64,000 bases of DNA from assembly GCF_000003815.2 (NCBI RefSeq), contig NC_049991.1, positions 19,489,041-19,553,040 of the forward strand, in the 5' to 3' direction. Source of the DNA: Branchiostoma floridae. Taxonomy: Eukaryota > Chordata > Leptocardii > Amphioxiformes > Branchiostomatidae. Positions 33,730 to 45,400 of this stretch are shown here, piece after piece. A program made the translations under genes and the position numbers. Positions within the stretch are counted from its first letter, which is position 1, and every line of letters starts with the position of its first letter. The notes beneath the pieces were generated by a model. The model was not told the DNA's origin. It made no database searches and saw nothing but the letters and a program-made list of their open reading frames with translations.

Positions 33730-33985
33730 TGCCTTTGCAAACATTAAATGTCCATTCGACAACCATCTTATTCATCAAAGAAATGACCAATATACCTTAG
33801 ATCATAGTATTTTGATATTTTTTATTTAGTAATACTTTCAATAAGACGAGTTATCATAACTCCTTTCTATACCTCAGCTTTTCAGATTAAACCCAACTCT
33901 CTTTGTGTTTACATCAGCCTTTGCAAACAAAAAATGTCCATTTGGCAACCATCTCATTCATCAAAGGGCTGTTGTGCATCAGTGG
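33730..33985 (+). repeat. Direct duplication, ~170 bp
   Basis: GCCTTTGCAAACATTAAATGTCCATTCGACAACCATCTTATTCATCAAAG recurs about 170 bp later as GCCTTTGCAAACAAAAAATGTCC... with small changes. Confidence 0.65.
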
Positions 33986-34739
33986 CTATTCAGTGCACTG
34001 TAGTGGGACTTAGTGGGGAGGCCACAGTCGCTGATGGGCCATTTGCTGTCAGAGTCCCTCATCTGTGAGGGGTTTTGACGACTACTGAAACGTTCAACTG
34101 ATTGAATATTCACGTGTTGTAATTCCCGGCACAACGTGGAAGCTCAGTGGGAAACAGGCTCTTACGGTAGATTAGCACGCTAGTACTGCTGTCAGTTTGG
34201 GGCTGTGATGCTTGATGACTGGATTAACATGATAGTTTTGGACCATGCTAATTTATTTTCATGGTTTTTAGAGAGTAAGAAGTAAGTAAGTGCAAAGATG
34301 GATGCAGACACATGGAAAAACAAACAGTTTCTTCCAGATCTGTGTGTGTTAGAATTTAGTATTTAGACCACACTCAATCATTTCATGTATCTAGTCTTTC
34401 TTCACTTGCAATTAGCCCCATGAGCATGAATTTGCAATAGAACATTATCAATTGATGTAAGTAGACTGGACAGAAGAATAGAAGCTGATCAAATTCACTC
34501 CGAGGTACAAGCTAAATGCATCTCTTCAAGATCTGTTTTAGTGTTGATTTTCCAGTTTGGTGTTTATCTTTATCAAATACGAGAACCAACAATTTGAAAT
34601 CGTATGGCCTAAGCACCTCCACACATTCCTGTAGGGTTACAAAAGCTCTGGACTTACAGAAATGGGCATCGAGCAGTTTTTATGAGGACTCGTTACGCAG
34701 CAAACCACTGGGAAAGGATAACCGCGCAATCATGCTGCA

Positions 34740-35140
34740 ATTATACTCCCGCATCTAACACCGCGGGGGCGTGCAAAACTGTGACGAATCAGTCCAACCG
34801 TTAGAAATACGCCGCCAATTTTTGGCGCGCTTTTCTCTAAAGGGCACTTTGTTATTGTGCAATTCAGGGAATTGAGAAGTATTGTCTGATTTATTCTGCT
34901 GCATACAGGTGTGTGCCTGTGTAAATATCCCAGTGGATTTTTTGTTTGGATTGAAAGTCATTATAAAGCCCAAGGCCACGACGATTATGAAAATGGCTTG
35001 GTGAATCCATGCATTAGAAAAACAACGCCGGCAATCTATTTTGCTGATGCGGCAATGTTACGCAGGCGGAATTGCGCATTTCCGAGATTGGTGCTGATTA
35101 CAGAATTGCCAATTGTATTGCTTGGTTTGCGTATTTTGTG
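34740..35140. promoter_or_regulatory. Candidate cis-regulatory block with E2F-like site
   Basis: Unique, CpG-containing sequence. GCCGCCAATTTTTGGCGCGC (34811-34830) contains TTTGGCGCGC, a match to the E2F/DP consensus. TTTGTTATTGTGC is Sox-like. A+T-rich repeats lie on both sides. Short frames show no domain. Function is inferred. Confidence 0.3.
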
Positions 35141-35501
35141 AAGTTAAGGACACAAAAACCCCAAACAGAGAATAATATAGAAAAAAATCTTCATATCAAG
35201 TACAGTGGACTTAGACTGTTCAATAGGGTTGTCTTCTATGATGTTGTTCTACATGTATTCTAACCCATAGCGTGGTTTTCTCAGGAGGTTTGGTTGCATG
35301 TTAAAGAATTCATCAATTACACAATAAATTGGATTGGCGTTAATTGGTGCATATGTATTACAGAGTATGCTAAATTTGTTCAGCTTTAATGAACGTGGCT
35401 CAAAGGATTATTCAAATAAGACAATTTGTGTCCTTCAAGGTTTCTTGAAAATTTAAGATGTTTCACCGAGTACTCCTTGTTCTCTTTATCCTGAAGTCAT
35501 A

Positions 35502-35744
35502 GGCCATACCAATTAGATTTCTTGGTTCTTGGATTTTTAAAAGTGAAAATATAGCAAGAGGACATCATAAAGATAGGGGGTAGGGAGGAAAACTTGAATA
35601 TGACTGTATTCAACCAATAGAATGAGTGCACCAAGGCACAAACCTGGTCCTCAGACTTCATTATCATTATATGTTTTTGCAGTTAAGGCTTTTTTTTACA
35701 TTTTTTTAAAAATCCGAGAACCAACCTATCAAATTGGTGTGGCC
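35502..35744. mobile_element. PIF/Harbinger-like MITE (copy B)
   Basis: The left end GGCCATACCAATTAGATTTC and right end GAACCAACCTATCAAATTGGTGTGGCC are inverted relatives of the 3001-3366 ends. The flanking triplets ATA and TTA are an imperfect target duplication. Non-coding. Confidence 0.7.
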
Positions 35745-35829
35745 TTATGGATATTTCCAATGAATATGAACATTTTAGCCATGTTTAGTGGAAAGCCGTG
35801 TGTAATATTATACAATGTCATACTCATTA

Positions 35830-36895
35830 TAGAGAATATATAGTACCTCGAGATCTAGAAGCAGCATTGGAATCAATCCAATAAACGTATTTAGCAGAGT
35901 ATGATTCCTAAATGGTTATTTAAGGCTTCATCCTTTTGTCAAATGCACTTAGGCAAGATGTATCGTTTCCTGACTAATTAACCAAAACTTTGCATGTACT
36001 AAAATGTCAAGAGTACGTCAGGGGCTCAAAGCGGCTTTGGACTCATTCCAAATAGTGTTTTAAGCGGGGTGTAAAGTGAATGGTCGTTTTAGGCTTCATC
36101 CTGTTGTCAATTGTACTTACGCAGAAGATACGATCTGTTTCCATAACTAAGTAACTGTATTGAATTTTCCAGGGTTTAGGATTAGGTGTCCAATATCTCA
36201 GGGTAAAACAGGGTCCAACTCTTTAAGAGTTTGGAGCACAAAAGATTATAGGATATACCTCTAAATAGATAAGTTGTTTTATCAACTGAAATTAGCCAAG
36301 ATGGAGTTTAAAGTCAGGCCCCGTTTTCTGAGCTACATAGCAAAACCTTTGCATGTTTTTACAACATTTACGACGTTACTGTATCTTGGCCCTTGCACCC
36401 TTCTGAATAAGAACTCTGTCCTCCTTTTCTAAAATGATATCTACAACTGCATGAAGATGACCTTAAGTGCACTTTAGTGTAATACAGAAATTTCAAACCC
36501 CTAGGAGTTTGGGGCCTTAAAGTGTATGTGTCATTTTATGTCCCATAGAAGTAGTCTGTAACAGTAAAAAAATCGTTATCTGATGGAAAAAAGCACTCAA
36601 CTCCCTTAGAGTTGGGAGCCCGACAGAGTGTACCTCTAATGAGTTGTGTGCTAATAGCCAAGCAATGCCATTCAGCTCTGTGAGAAAATGTGTTTGTAAT
36701 ACATTTTTACATCACATAAAACAGTTGTACATGTATGATAAAAAAAGATGTATTCTTTTATTCAAAATGTCAAAGGAAAACAGAATCAAACTACCCAAGA
36801 GCTCCATGGGGCCCGACAGAATATATTTCTCCGCAAATGATGATTTCAGGCCAGCCATCCTGTTGTCAGATGTACTTAGCCGGGAAGGAGATCAG
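35830..36895 (+). repeat. Degenerate tandem array, ~165-190 bp units
   Basis: Units share GGCTTCATCCTTTTGTCAA, TGCACTTAGGCA, AAAACTTTGCATGT, a CTCTTTAGAGTTTGGGAGC-like line and TATACCTCTAA. Copies are strongly diverged (about 35850, 36010, 36230, 36490, 36600 and 36790). No gene was seen. Confidence 0.5.
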
Positions 36896-37137
36896 GGGTG
36901 ACGAGGCTGCCCTGGGAATGAGATGGAGGGGAAAGGCACCGCAGCTTAAACCAATCCCTGCGGCAATGGGAGGGGTCGCGGGGTCGCCGGTCGGAAAACA
37001 AATGGAGCATTTATCCGCCGGGAGAGGCCGGAATGTGTCACCATTATGGACGGAGTTTTAATGGAAGGGAAATGGGACGTGCCACATGGGGACCGGCGAT
37101 GGGGTCCGAACGGGAGTTCGCTGCATGTCGGCTGGTA
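36896..37137. other. Unique G-rich block
   Basis: GC- and CpG-rich unique sequence (GGGAGGGGTCGCGGGGTCGCCGG...) between two arrays. Frames are open on both strands by composition only. Possible conserved regulatory element. Confidence 0.3.
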
Positions 37138-38310
37138 AATGTCTCCTAGGTGGGAATATGCAACATTTGGGGGCTGAAGTAGGTGGGATAAATGCACCCA
37201 AAGGATAGGATATGTCATCTCAAATGAGTTGTTTTCGTTAATCAAATTTTGCTGTCTACGTCAGTAGGGAGATTGGATTGTATACACACATGATTTAACA
37301 GAGGATGGCAGATATTGTAAGCAAGTAGAATAAATGTAAACATCCAAAGGGTAGTTGGAGATGTGCATGAGGAAACCTTTTGGATTATGTGATCCTCAAA
37401 AGCAATAAGAACTCTCTGACTAGAGAAAAAAGGGAAGATACACACAGGGGATATCTTCTGGTTTACTTGTTGTTTGTTTCTCCTGTGTTTTCCTGAGTTT
37501 CAACTATTGAACTGAGCTTTGCGAGGGCTGAGTGTCTCCTGGGTGGGAATATGCAACATTTGGGGCTGATGTAGGAGGGATAAATGCACCCAAAGGGTAG
37601 GAGTTGCCGTGTCAAATGATTTATTTTCGTTAATCAAGTTTTGCTGTCTACATCAGTAGGGAAATGGGTTTGAGTGTACTACACACATCATTTAACACAG
37701 AGGATGGCATTGTTGTAAGCAAGTAGAATAAATGTAAACTCACCCAAAGGGTAGTCGGGGATGTCATGTCCCTTCCATTAAAAGTCCGTCTTCAAAAGCA
37801 TTAAGAACCCTCTGACTAGGGAAGAAAATGAGGTGTTTTCGTTAAGTCAATGTCATGACAAATGAGGTGTTTTCGTTAAGTCAACGTCATGACAAATGAG
37901 GTGTTTTCGTTAAGCAAGTTTTGTTCTCTACGTCATTGACAACATGGATATGTGTACAAAAATCATTTGATACAGGATAGGAGCTGAAAAACACCCCAAA
38001 AATAAGTAAAATTACATGATTATAAGTGGTTTGTTTGCTTTTCATCATGTGAAAAGAATGGCCTAAATGTTTGTAATTGAACTGTTTTTTACAATTAAAG
38101 AGACTCAGCTAAAACACCCAAAGGTATTGTATTGTACTGGAGATGCTATCATAATGTTGTTTTCCATTAATCAAAGACCATCAAAATTTGCTGTCTGTCA
38201 GAAAATGGGTTTGTCTACACGCTAGGCAAACAGACATTAGGTATCGTTTCCGCCACATGAAAGCAGGTCAAACGCACCCAAAGGGTAGGTTAAAGAGGCT
38301 GCAGTGATGA
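37138..38310 (+). repeat. Large tandem duplication, ~390 bp, with sub-repeats
   Basis: GTCTCCTAGGTGGGAATATGCAACATTTGGGG and the following CACCCAAAGG-TAGGA, TTTTCGTTAATCAA-TTTTGCTGTCTACGTCAGTAGGGA are repeated about 390 bp apart (37138 and 37530). AATGAGGTGTTTTCGTTAAG is then triplicated at about 37829-37917, and a diverged copy ends near 38300. Confidence 0.75.
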
Positions 38311-39180
38311 ATGATAAATGACTTATTTGTGCCAAACAAGTGCGCATATACATGTACATGATTATTGCAGCCATACAAGGCTGAATTGGTGTTTGATACA
38401 TGTAAATAATACTTTTGCTAAAAACTTCATTAAGATTTATCTAACAATGATACAATAAAAGGTAGTGTGCTATTTTTTAATCTAGATGATCTGCATCTAA
38501 ACTGTGTGTAGTTGTCCTTTGTACGTAGTTCCCTGCCATGAGCAGTTCCCTGTTTCGGGGGTAACCAGCCAGAGAATAATGGAGACTTAGACACAGACAG
38601 TGCAAATTTCAAACAAACACTATGGCGTCTCAGGTTCAGGGAACGATTTGATCCATCAAGAAGCTTTAATTTGTTACATACATGTATGCATGGGTTAGAG
38701 AGAATGAACAACTGAAAAAGATGAATGGGTGACATCTGACATGTTGACTATTTGGTGAACACATTTACCTATTTGTAGCAACCAAAGAGAAATTTTAATT
38801 ATCAATGTCATTTATGTCAGAATGAAGTAAAGGAGTATTAATGGTAATTGTGGTTGAAATTGATCTTCAGTTAATCAAAGGTAACGAATTAAAAATTTTC
38901 AAGTTCAATTTTTCGAGTGACCTTTCGAGAAACTTGTTCAAACATGACTGTTAAGCTCTATTCCATACTAGGGCTCTTCTATACTTTTATTAATAAAAAA
39001 TTTTCCAAGTTTTATCCACACCACTTAGCCAAGTCCTACAGTCTGCTATGTTTGAATGATATCAATTCATTACAGGTGTATGCAACATAGACTAAGTGAT
39101 GCATGAAAGATACTTCAGCGTGACTAATGTTAGCAAAAGTTTTCTCTGCTTTTATACATTTTTATAAGTTTTTCATCCGT
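38310..39180. other. A+T-rich DNA, nothing seen
   Basis: No gene, RNA or clear repeat was recognised. Confidence 0.5.
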
Positions 39181-39184
39181 AACA

Positions 39185-39790
39185 GTTACTGTTTCCCATT
39201 TCAACAGTAATCGCTTTCCCAGAACCACCGGCAAAATTTAGGATAAGTATGGCACTCATTTCCCCAAGAAACTTCAACATTATATCTACTTGTTTTCTCC
39301 ACCTCTATCAATGTTTCATCCTGGCACAATTATGGGACCCATATTTTTTGGCTAAAAAAACTTAAATGTGACTTGTTAGCACAATTTTCCTTAATGTTGT
39401 ATTAACTACAAGCCAACTCCTGTTGCCCCCATCTCAGCAGGGACCACCTGTCCGGAGCCCCCGGCACAATTTAGGTTGATTATCATCGGATCTATTGGCC
39501 ATTGCAAAGAAACTTTACTAACTAACATTTTGACTTGTTTCTTCCCTTATTTCAATTTTATCCTCAACAAGCTGTTCCCCTCATCTCAGCAGCGATCGCC
39601 TGTCCGGAGCCCCCGGCACAATTTAGGTTCAGATTATGGAACTCATTGGCCAAAGAAACTTCAACATTTGTACTGTCTTCTTTTCTCCACTTCTATCAAT
39701 GTTTCATTCACACCAAGTTAGCTCCAGTTGCCCCCATCTCGGCAGGGATCGCCTGTCCGGAGCCCCCGGCACAATTTAGGTTGATTATTT
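39185..39790 (+). repeat. Tandem array, ~150-230 bp, four units
   Basis: TGTCCGGAGCCCCCGGCACAATTTAGG occurs at about 39447, 39600 and 39752, with a diverged copy at about 39217. Between anchors, CCATTG-CAAAGAAACTT and a TTTTCTCCACTTCTATCAATGTTTCAT-like segment recur. The 93-aa frame with two copies of IACPEPPAQFR is the translated repeat, not evidence of a gene. Confidence 0.75.
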
Positions 39791-40055
39791 CCCGGGAGCC
39801 CATCGAGGCCGGGTGAGAGATTACACCGACCGCCAAATTGCTGGTCATCCACTTCCACAGCCTCCAAACAATTTGTGGAATAGTCTTGGAGGAGGTCGCT
39901 TCTCGCGCCCGGCGGCTGTCAATCACCTCGTTGCCCAGGGCGACGTCCTGCGGGGCCGTCCTAACGGCGGCGTCAGACGGCGATATCCATAACGGGAATC
40001 GCCTGGATATCTCGTAACATCTCCGTCATTATCCATATCATCAGGGCAGTCGATT
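39791..40055. promoter_or_regulatory. Candidate regulatory block with PBX/PREP site
   Basis: GC- and CpG-rich unique sequence between two arrays. CTGTCAATCA (39916-39925) is the exact complement of TGATTGACAG, the decameric site bound by PBX with PREP/MEIS TALE partners. No credible coding frame. An enhancer or promoter role is inferred. Confidence 0.35.
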
Positions 40056-41065
40056 GTGTCTGTGGAGGGTGATGGGGTGGGATGGGACCTGGGCTGTGAC
40101 AAGATCGGGATAAGGGCAGCATATTGGGATGGAGTCCAAGGGTTTTGGAGAAGACAGGGGCCCTGGGTGATGGTGTGCACGGGGTCTGTGGGTGATGGCA
40201 TTGGGTGCATGGGTTGTAATGTGGGGTTTATTGGTTTAAGAGAAGGGGTACATGGGTTATAGGACGGGGTCCATGGGATTAAGTGTATGTGGGGTATGTT
40301 TATGAGATGTATTTAGACAAAACAAATGGGATTCCAAGAGTTTTGGAGAAGACAGGGGGCCCGGGTGATGGCGTGGGGTATGTGGGTGATGGCATGGGTG
40401 CATGGGTTATAGGTGGAGTTCCATGGGTTGTGATGTGGATGGGGTGGGAAATGCTGTGACAAGATCGGGATAAGGGGAGCATATTGGGATGGAGTCCAAG
40501 GGTTTTGGAGAAGACAGGGGCCCTGGGTGATGGTGTGGGGCCCTGGGTGATGGCATGGGGTGCATGGGTTATAGGTGGAGTTCCATGGGTTGTAATACGG
40601 ATGGGGTGGGATGGGACCCAAACTGTGACAAGATCGGGATATGCCCGGGAGCATATTGGGATGGGTATGGATGAGGCAGGGGCCCTGGGTGGTGGCGTGG
40701 GGTCTGTGGGTCATGAGATGTACAGGTGTACAGGTTGTGATGTGGATTGTGTGGGTTCTGAGAAGAAATGCGGGGTTATACATTGTTTGTTGGATGTCCA
40801 TGTCATTGTGGCAAGATCGGGATAAGGGGACCATATTGGGATGGAGTCTAAGGGTTTTGGATGAGGCAGGGGCCCTGGGTGATGGTGTGGGGTATGTGGG
40901 TGATTGCATGGGGTGCATGGGTTATAGGTGGAGTTCAATGGGTTGTGATGTGGATGGGGTGGGATGGGACCCGCACTGTGACAAGATCGGGATAAGGGGA
41001 GCATATTGGGATGGACTTTAAGGGTTTTGGATGAGGCAGGGGCCCTGGGTGATAGTGCAGAATTA
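40056..41065 (+). repeat. G-rich tandem array, ~170-180 bp, about six units
   Basis: Units contain GACAAGATCGGGATAAGGGGAGC, ATATTGGGATGGAGTC, AAGGGTTTTGGAGAAGACAGG, GGCCCTGGGTGATGG and GGATGGGGTGGGATGGGACC. Anchors lie near 40101, 40461, 40630, 40812 and 40982, with a diverged unit near 40320. The minus strand is Pro/His-rich in translation (201- and 124-aa frames), which is compositional. The G strand has many G-runs. Confidence 0.85.
40074..40093 (+). other. Canonical G-quadruplex motif
   Basis: GGGGTGGGATGGGACCTGGG has four G-runs of three or more with loops of 1, 2 and 4 nt. Related three-run versions recur in each following unit of the array. Confidence 0.7.
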
Positions 41066-41225
41066 GCTGTCCACATACGAATCAAACACTCAAACTCCTA
41101 ACGTATATTCATTATCATAAAGAACCAAAACAGGTGGCTGCTAAATGCTAGGATGGGAATATTCCTCCAATGTCTCATTCCACAAACATTTCCCCTTTAA
41201 TCGCACATCTCTCATTTTCCTCTCC

Positions 41226-41562
41226 CTGGGTTGGACAAGTTTTCTAAGATTCACATGACAACGTCTTATCAGGCTAGTACATGAAAAAGAATTACTCGCC
41301 CCAAACAACTTTTTACAATTCCCAAAATCTAAATGACTTTTTTCTATGCATTTTCACTTCCAGCAATGGAATTCTTTTATTATTGGCTCTAATTTTCTGT
41401 GTTGACCATTTATGCTTGATACCATGACTGAAAAGTGACAAGCATATCAAAATCTCACTCATTGAAAAATCTTGTTCGGGCAAGTGCGTTAGGGCATAAG
41501 CTTGCCCGATGGACAATTTCACTTGCCTGGGACAATAGGCCCAGTGAACTTGTCCAACCCTG
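41226..41562. mobile_element. hAT-like MITE, ~337 bp
   Basis: CTGGGTTGGACAAGTTTTCT on the left mirrors GAACTTGTCCAACCCTG on the right (15 of 16 positions). The C-A/T-GGG start is common in hAT elements. TCTCC lies on both sides, but a clean 8-bp duplication is not visible. No transposase. Confidence 0.65.
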
Positions 41563-41589
41563 GTCTCCCTGGCTCACTGCCAGCGCCTA

Positions 41590-41860
41590 ACCTCATCGAT
41601 GTGTTGCTGCCTGCTCGGTTGCTGCCAGCGCGTAAAAGTTTCCGAATTCCTGATCATAAGGCATGACTGATATGGCTGTAACTTTTCATGGCCGGGGTAA
41701 TAGCGAATTCATTAAAGCGGGGAAGGACGGAGCATCCAACTCTGTGGTCTTTGACTGGTCTGCAATAATTCTCAGAGTCTATGGGATCGGCTCGCCTTCT
41801 CGGAGTCTCACAAATGCCAAGAAGCAATTCCGACACTTAAAGATGTTCGTTGTGGGAAGC
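41590..41860. other. Unique block, possible conserved element
   Basis: Non-repetitive sequence with CATGGCCGGGGTAATAGCGAATTCATTAAAGCGGGG and a TGCAATAATTCTCAGAG segment; AT-core homeodomain-like motifs lie in a CpG-containing context. Two short opposed frames (69 and 60 aa) show no domain. Confidence 0.3.
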
Positions 41861-41869
41861 AGCATTTCT

Positions 41870-42910
41870 TAACCTTGTACCTTCATGGTTTTAAGACAAT
41901 ATGTGACCTTAAAACATAAGGGGTAAAAGATTTGGTATCTCCATTCTAATACAAAATCTTCAAGCTTCGATTATGACTAATATATGGCTTATAAGTACGT
42001 CTTAGAAGATGTGTGTACAGTTGGACTACTGTGATACAGTCTTTGCATTTAATGTTGCAAAGAAAACTATGCGGTGTTCAGCATATCAATTTCATAGTAT
42101 ATTGATATATCTAATTATATTATATGTACCATGAAGTAGATTAAACAAAGACTTGATTCAATGATTTTGTGAACAGTAACTTGAATAACCTAGCTTAGAT
42201 TATACAAATGCATACTTAAGCAGAATTATCTATCCTTACGTTAGATTTCTATGCTGCTCTTATCTTATACTTATCAAATTGCTTTTTTATCGCATTCTAA
42301 TCTTTTAATTTGCTGTTTGTCTTTTAATCATAACTGAATTATATGGCTCTGTAGTCTATCAAAAGGCGCCTAGCCGCTCCAGAGGTTTTACTCCATTTCT
42401 TTATTGGCAAGGCCACAGCGGGTTTAATTTCTTGTTTCTCATATTTTGTATAGCAAACTAATGAGGCAGGTGAGAGAAATTAAAATGCTGCCAGTTGCAC
42501 ACTATAAAAATGTAGTTTAAATTCAGAATTTATTTTTGAATGTTTCACTTTTGCATGGGGTGATTTTGGACCAGCCCGTTTTGTACAGGGAGGGAAAATG
42601 GAGTGAAGTATTCTGTATTTGCTTGCAAATGTTGGCTTACTAGTAAGTACTGAACAGGTTAATGTTTTAAACAATGAATTTCCAACATAAAATGCATTTT
42701 TCATCAAATAGCCAGAAAAACAAGGACAATTGTGTTTCCATCAAAATGGCTGTGGTTGATTCCTTTCCTGAATGGAACATACTGAATTTAATCATTACAT
42801 GCAGTCTTAAAATAAAAAAAGAAGTAAAGCATAACATCTGAGTAGCAAGAGATTGAATTGCTTCAGCCTAAAAGAGGAAAAGTTTCAGCCAGAATAACTT
42901 TAAGTTTGAG
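41870..42910. other. A+T-rich DNA, nothing seen
   Basis: No gene, RNA or repeat was recognised with confidence. Confidence 0.5.
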
Positions 42911-42916
42911 TTGTTA

Positions 42917-43164
42917 AGGTGCGCTCTCACTGCACTTGCGTCACGCTTGCGTCACTGCAGGTCAAAAGATACAGTAACTCAACAGATTTCAGATTAAGAA
43001 CAATTCTTCTTACCCTTTGCGCATTGTGTCTTCTTCTAAGTCATACTTTTACGTATTTTGCAATATCTAAATTTTTAAAAATGGGAGAAAATAACAAAGC
43101 AGTGACGCAGTGAACGAACCCCGCAGTGATGCAAATTTGATGCAAGTGCAGTGAGAGAGCACCT
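42917..43164. mobile_element. Harbinger-like MITE, TTA target site
   Basis: AGGTGCGCTCTCACTGCACTTG on the left mirrors CAAGTGCAGTGAGAGAGCACCT on the right. TTA flanks both ends (42914-42916, 43165-43167). A TTA duplication fits PIF/Harbinger. The 64-aa internal frame is fortuitous. Relatives without a left end lie at 50025-50320. Confidence 0.8.
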
Positions 43165-43443
43165 TTACAGAAGGGTAGCTATATGAGAAAAATGATTTAT
43201 CAAACGCCGGGCAAAGCTTGTCAATTTAATTAATCCTGGAACTGTCTGGTTTAAATGTCAATGGATGAGGGAGTTAAGTAGGACTGCGCTTGCTGTGGAA
43301 GTTTACTACCTGAACCTGACCTTTTCAGCTGAACGTTCATCTTCTCTTCTTCGTAGACTCCAAAGAACTAACTTAAAGTTTCCTGTCTATTGACAATCTG
43401 GACAGACACAGGGATAGCATAGAATGTGTTCGTATTGCATTAA

Positions 43444-43824
43444 GGCCACAACAATTTAATTAGTTGGTTCTCGGATTTCCCGACCCATTTTTTTCCGATT
43501 TGAAAAAAGAAAATTGTCCCAAGAAAAATGATATAGGTTTTGCTATTGCAGACTTTTAAAAAAAACCATTCCAGGGGAACATACTGCTGATAAACCAATC
43601 AGAGCGCTTATTTGCAGTCAGATGATCAGAACAGTGGTGTAAAATCAAAGGAAGAGATTCATTGGATAAATCATGCCATGAAAAGCTGAAAAAATGACTA
43701 CTTACCTTGTTTTTTTTGTGTTACATAAGCTCACCACAGACTTTTGGCAATTTTTTTTTTCGACCAACCACCCCAATATTTTTCTGAAAAAATCCCAGAA
43801 CCAAGAAATTAAATTGGTTTGGCC
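43444..43824. mobile_element. PIF/Harbinger-like MITE (copy C)
   Basis: GGCCACAACAATTTAATTAG and AAGAAATTAAATTGGTTTGGCC are the inverted ends. A perfect TAA duplication flanks it (43441-43443, 43825-43827). This copy best defines the family's target site. No coding capacity. Confidence 0.8.
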
Positions 43825-44352
43825 TAAGCAGGAACTGTCTATCTGAGTCGTACTGTTGTTATCCATTAGAAAATTTGGGAAATTTTGTCAAATATCTAAC
43901 TTAAGATGGAGTAACTGTTACAGAGAATACTGGAAAATGAAAATGAATGAATAAACGAACAAATGAAGGAATGAAAGTCATGATCAGATACAAAAAGTGA
44001 ATTTGGGCTTCCCCAATTAGAAATGTGAAGTAAGAATAAAACCAACGATTTTTACTTTTTACAGATAACAGTTCAAATTCTGGCCGGAAGCATTTGTCCC
44101 AAAGGTTTACAGTAAACGGACAAGAACAATGATTATGGAAGGATCACGTTACACATCTGTGTTTTCCCCTGACGAATGACGCTCCCTCTACATTTTAGTA
44201 TTAAGTTACAGGCTCATTATGCTGTCCATTACCCACTTTGCATTAGTCATTGATGACTAGGAAGTAATGTGGTGATGGATCGGGCATTGGTACTGAAGTG
44301 GACTAAAATGCCATCTGCATAATGTACAATGTATGTTGCCTAGTGGTTACAT

Positions 44353-44580
44353 CCCCTTTCCACTAGGATGGCGCTCTTGCCGAGCTCTCTCTGCTACCTA
44401 ACATTTGACAGATCGCTCAACAAATTGTGCAGAAAAAAAAAATTTTTTACGCTTTGTGTGTTTTGTTGTCCTTTCAGTCACTGTCACTTTTACATGCTGT
44501 ATATATGAAATCAAAGGTTACACGTATCCTGTTTAGGTCACAGTGAGAACGCATCAGGATCGCCGTCTAGTGGAAAGGGG
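44353..44580. mobile_element. Inverted-repeat element (MITE-like)
   Basis: CCCCTTTCCACTAGGATGGCGCTC on the left mirrors GATCGCCGTCTAGTGGAAAGGGG on the right. The superfamily is undetermined because no clear target duplication was seen. Confidence 0.6.
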
Positions 44581-44734
44581 GCCTTTGGAACACAGTAGAA
44601 GCCATTTAAGCCGTAGGGGCAGCACAACAACAACTGTCATGCTGACTCAACAGGCTTTTAGTCCCCTGGCGGCACCATCTCCTCTCCGGGGTTGATGTGT
44701 GTATCAATGTACAAAAATTTCCCCTCATCAGTCA

Positions 44735-45400
44735 AAGAACCAACAGATGAAATTGGCGTAGCCTAACACACGTCGGATTCTGATGAATTAACCATTTTGC
44801 ATGTCTATTGAACACTGCCCACCCAGCCCCCAAAAAAGATAGGGTCGACAGATTTTTTCTGGGGTATATCTGGAAACAGGAACATTTTTCCCTAGGCCTA
44901 AAACATGTCGATGATGAATTAACCATTTTGCATGAACACAGTCTGTTTCCCCTGCGCTGAACAGAGGCAGGATGACTGCACTTTGACTGCAGGTGACAGT
45001 GTGTAAACGTATCTATTTTCACTTGCTGAAATTTTACTTGTGTGTATCATTGACTGAAAATGTCCCTTCATCTGAGTCAAAGAACCGACAGATTAAATTG
45101 GCGTGGCCTAACACATGTCAAATTCTGATGATTTAACCATTTTGCTGTGTGGCAAAATTATTTTCTCATTCTAAGAGAAAGGACCACTAAGACCAGAAAA
45201 CGTGTTTAGAGAGAGCACAAACATACTAAATTAAGCCAATACAATCACAACCGTAAAAGAAACAAATTAGTAAGGAATCGTGGCCTAACACATGTCGAAT
45301 TCTAATGAATTAACCATTTTGCATGAACACAGTCTGTTTCTCCTGCGCTGAACAGATGCAGGATGACTGCACTTTGAACATCACGGTGACATGCAGCTTT
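44735..45400. repeat. Tandem units built on a Harbinger MITE end
   Basis: AAATTGGCGTGGCCTAACACATGTCGAATTCTGATGAATTAACCATTTTGCATGAACACAGTCTGTTTC-like pieces recur near 44750, 44890, 45093 and 45280. The AAATTGG-GTGGCC start is the terminus of the 3001-3366 MITE family, so a MITE edge plus its flank has been duplicated. Confidence 0.6.

Noticed and set aside
39535-39816. 93-aa frame with two IACPEPPAQFR blocks
   Set aside because: The blocks equal the DNA repeat TGTCCGGAGCCCCCGGCACAATTTAGG and change frame elsewhere in the array.
40313-40918. 201-aa minus-strand frame rich in Pro, His and Thr
   Set aside because: It is the complement of a G-rich tandem array. The repeat keeps the frame open and the sequence shows unit periodicity, so it is not good evidence for a protein.
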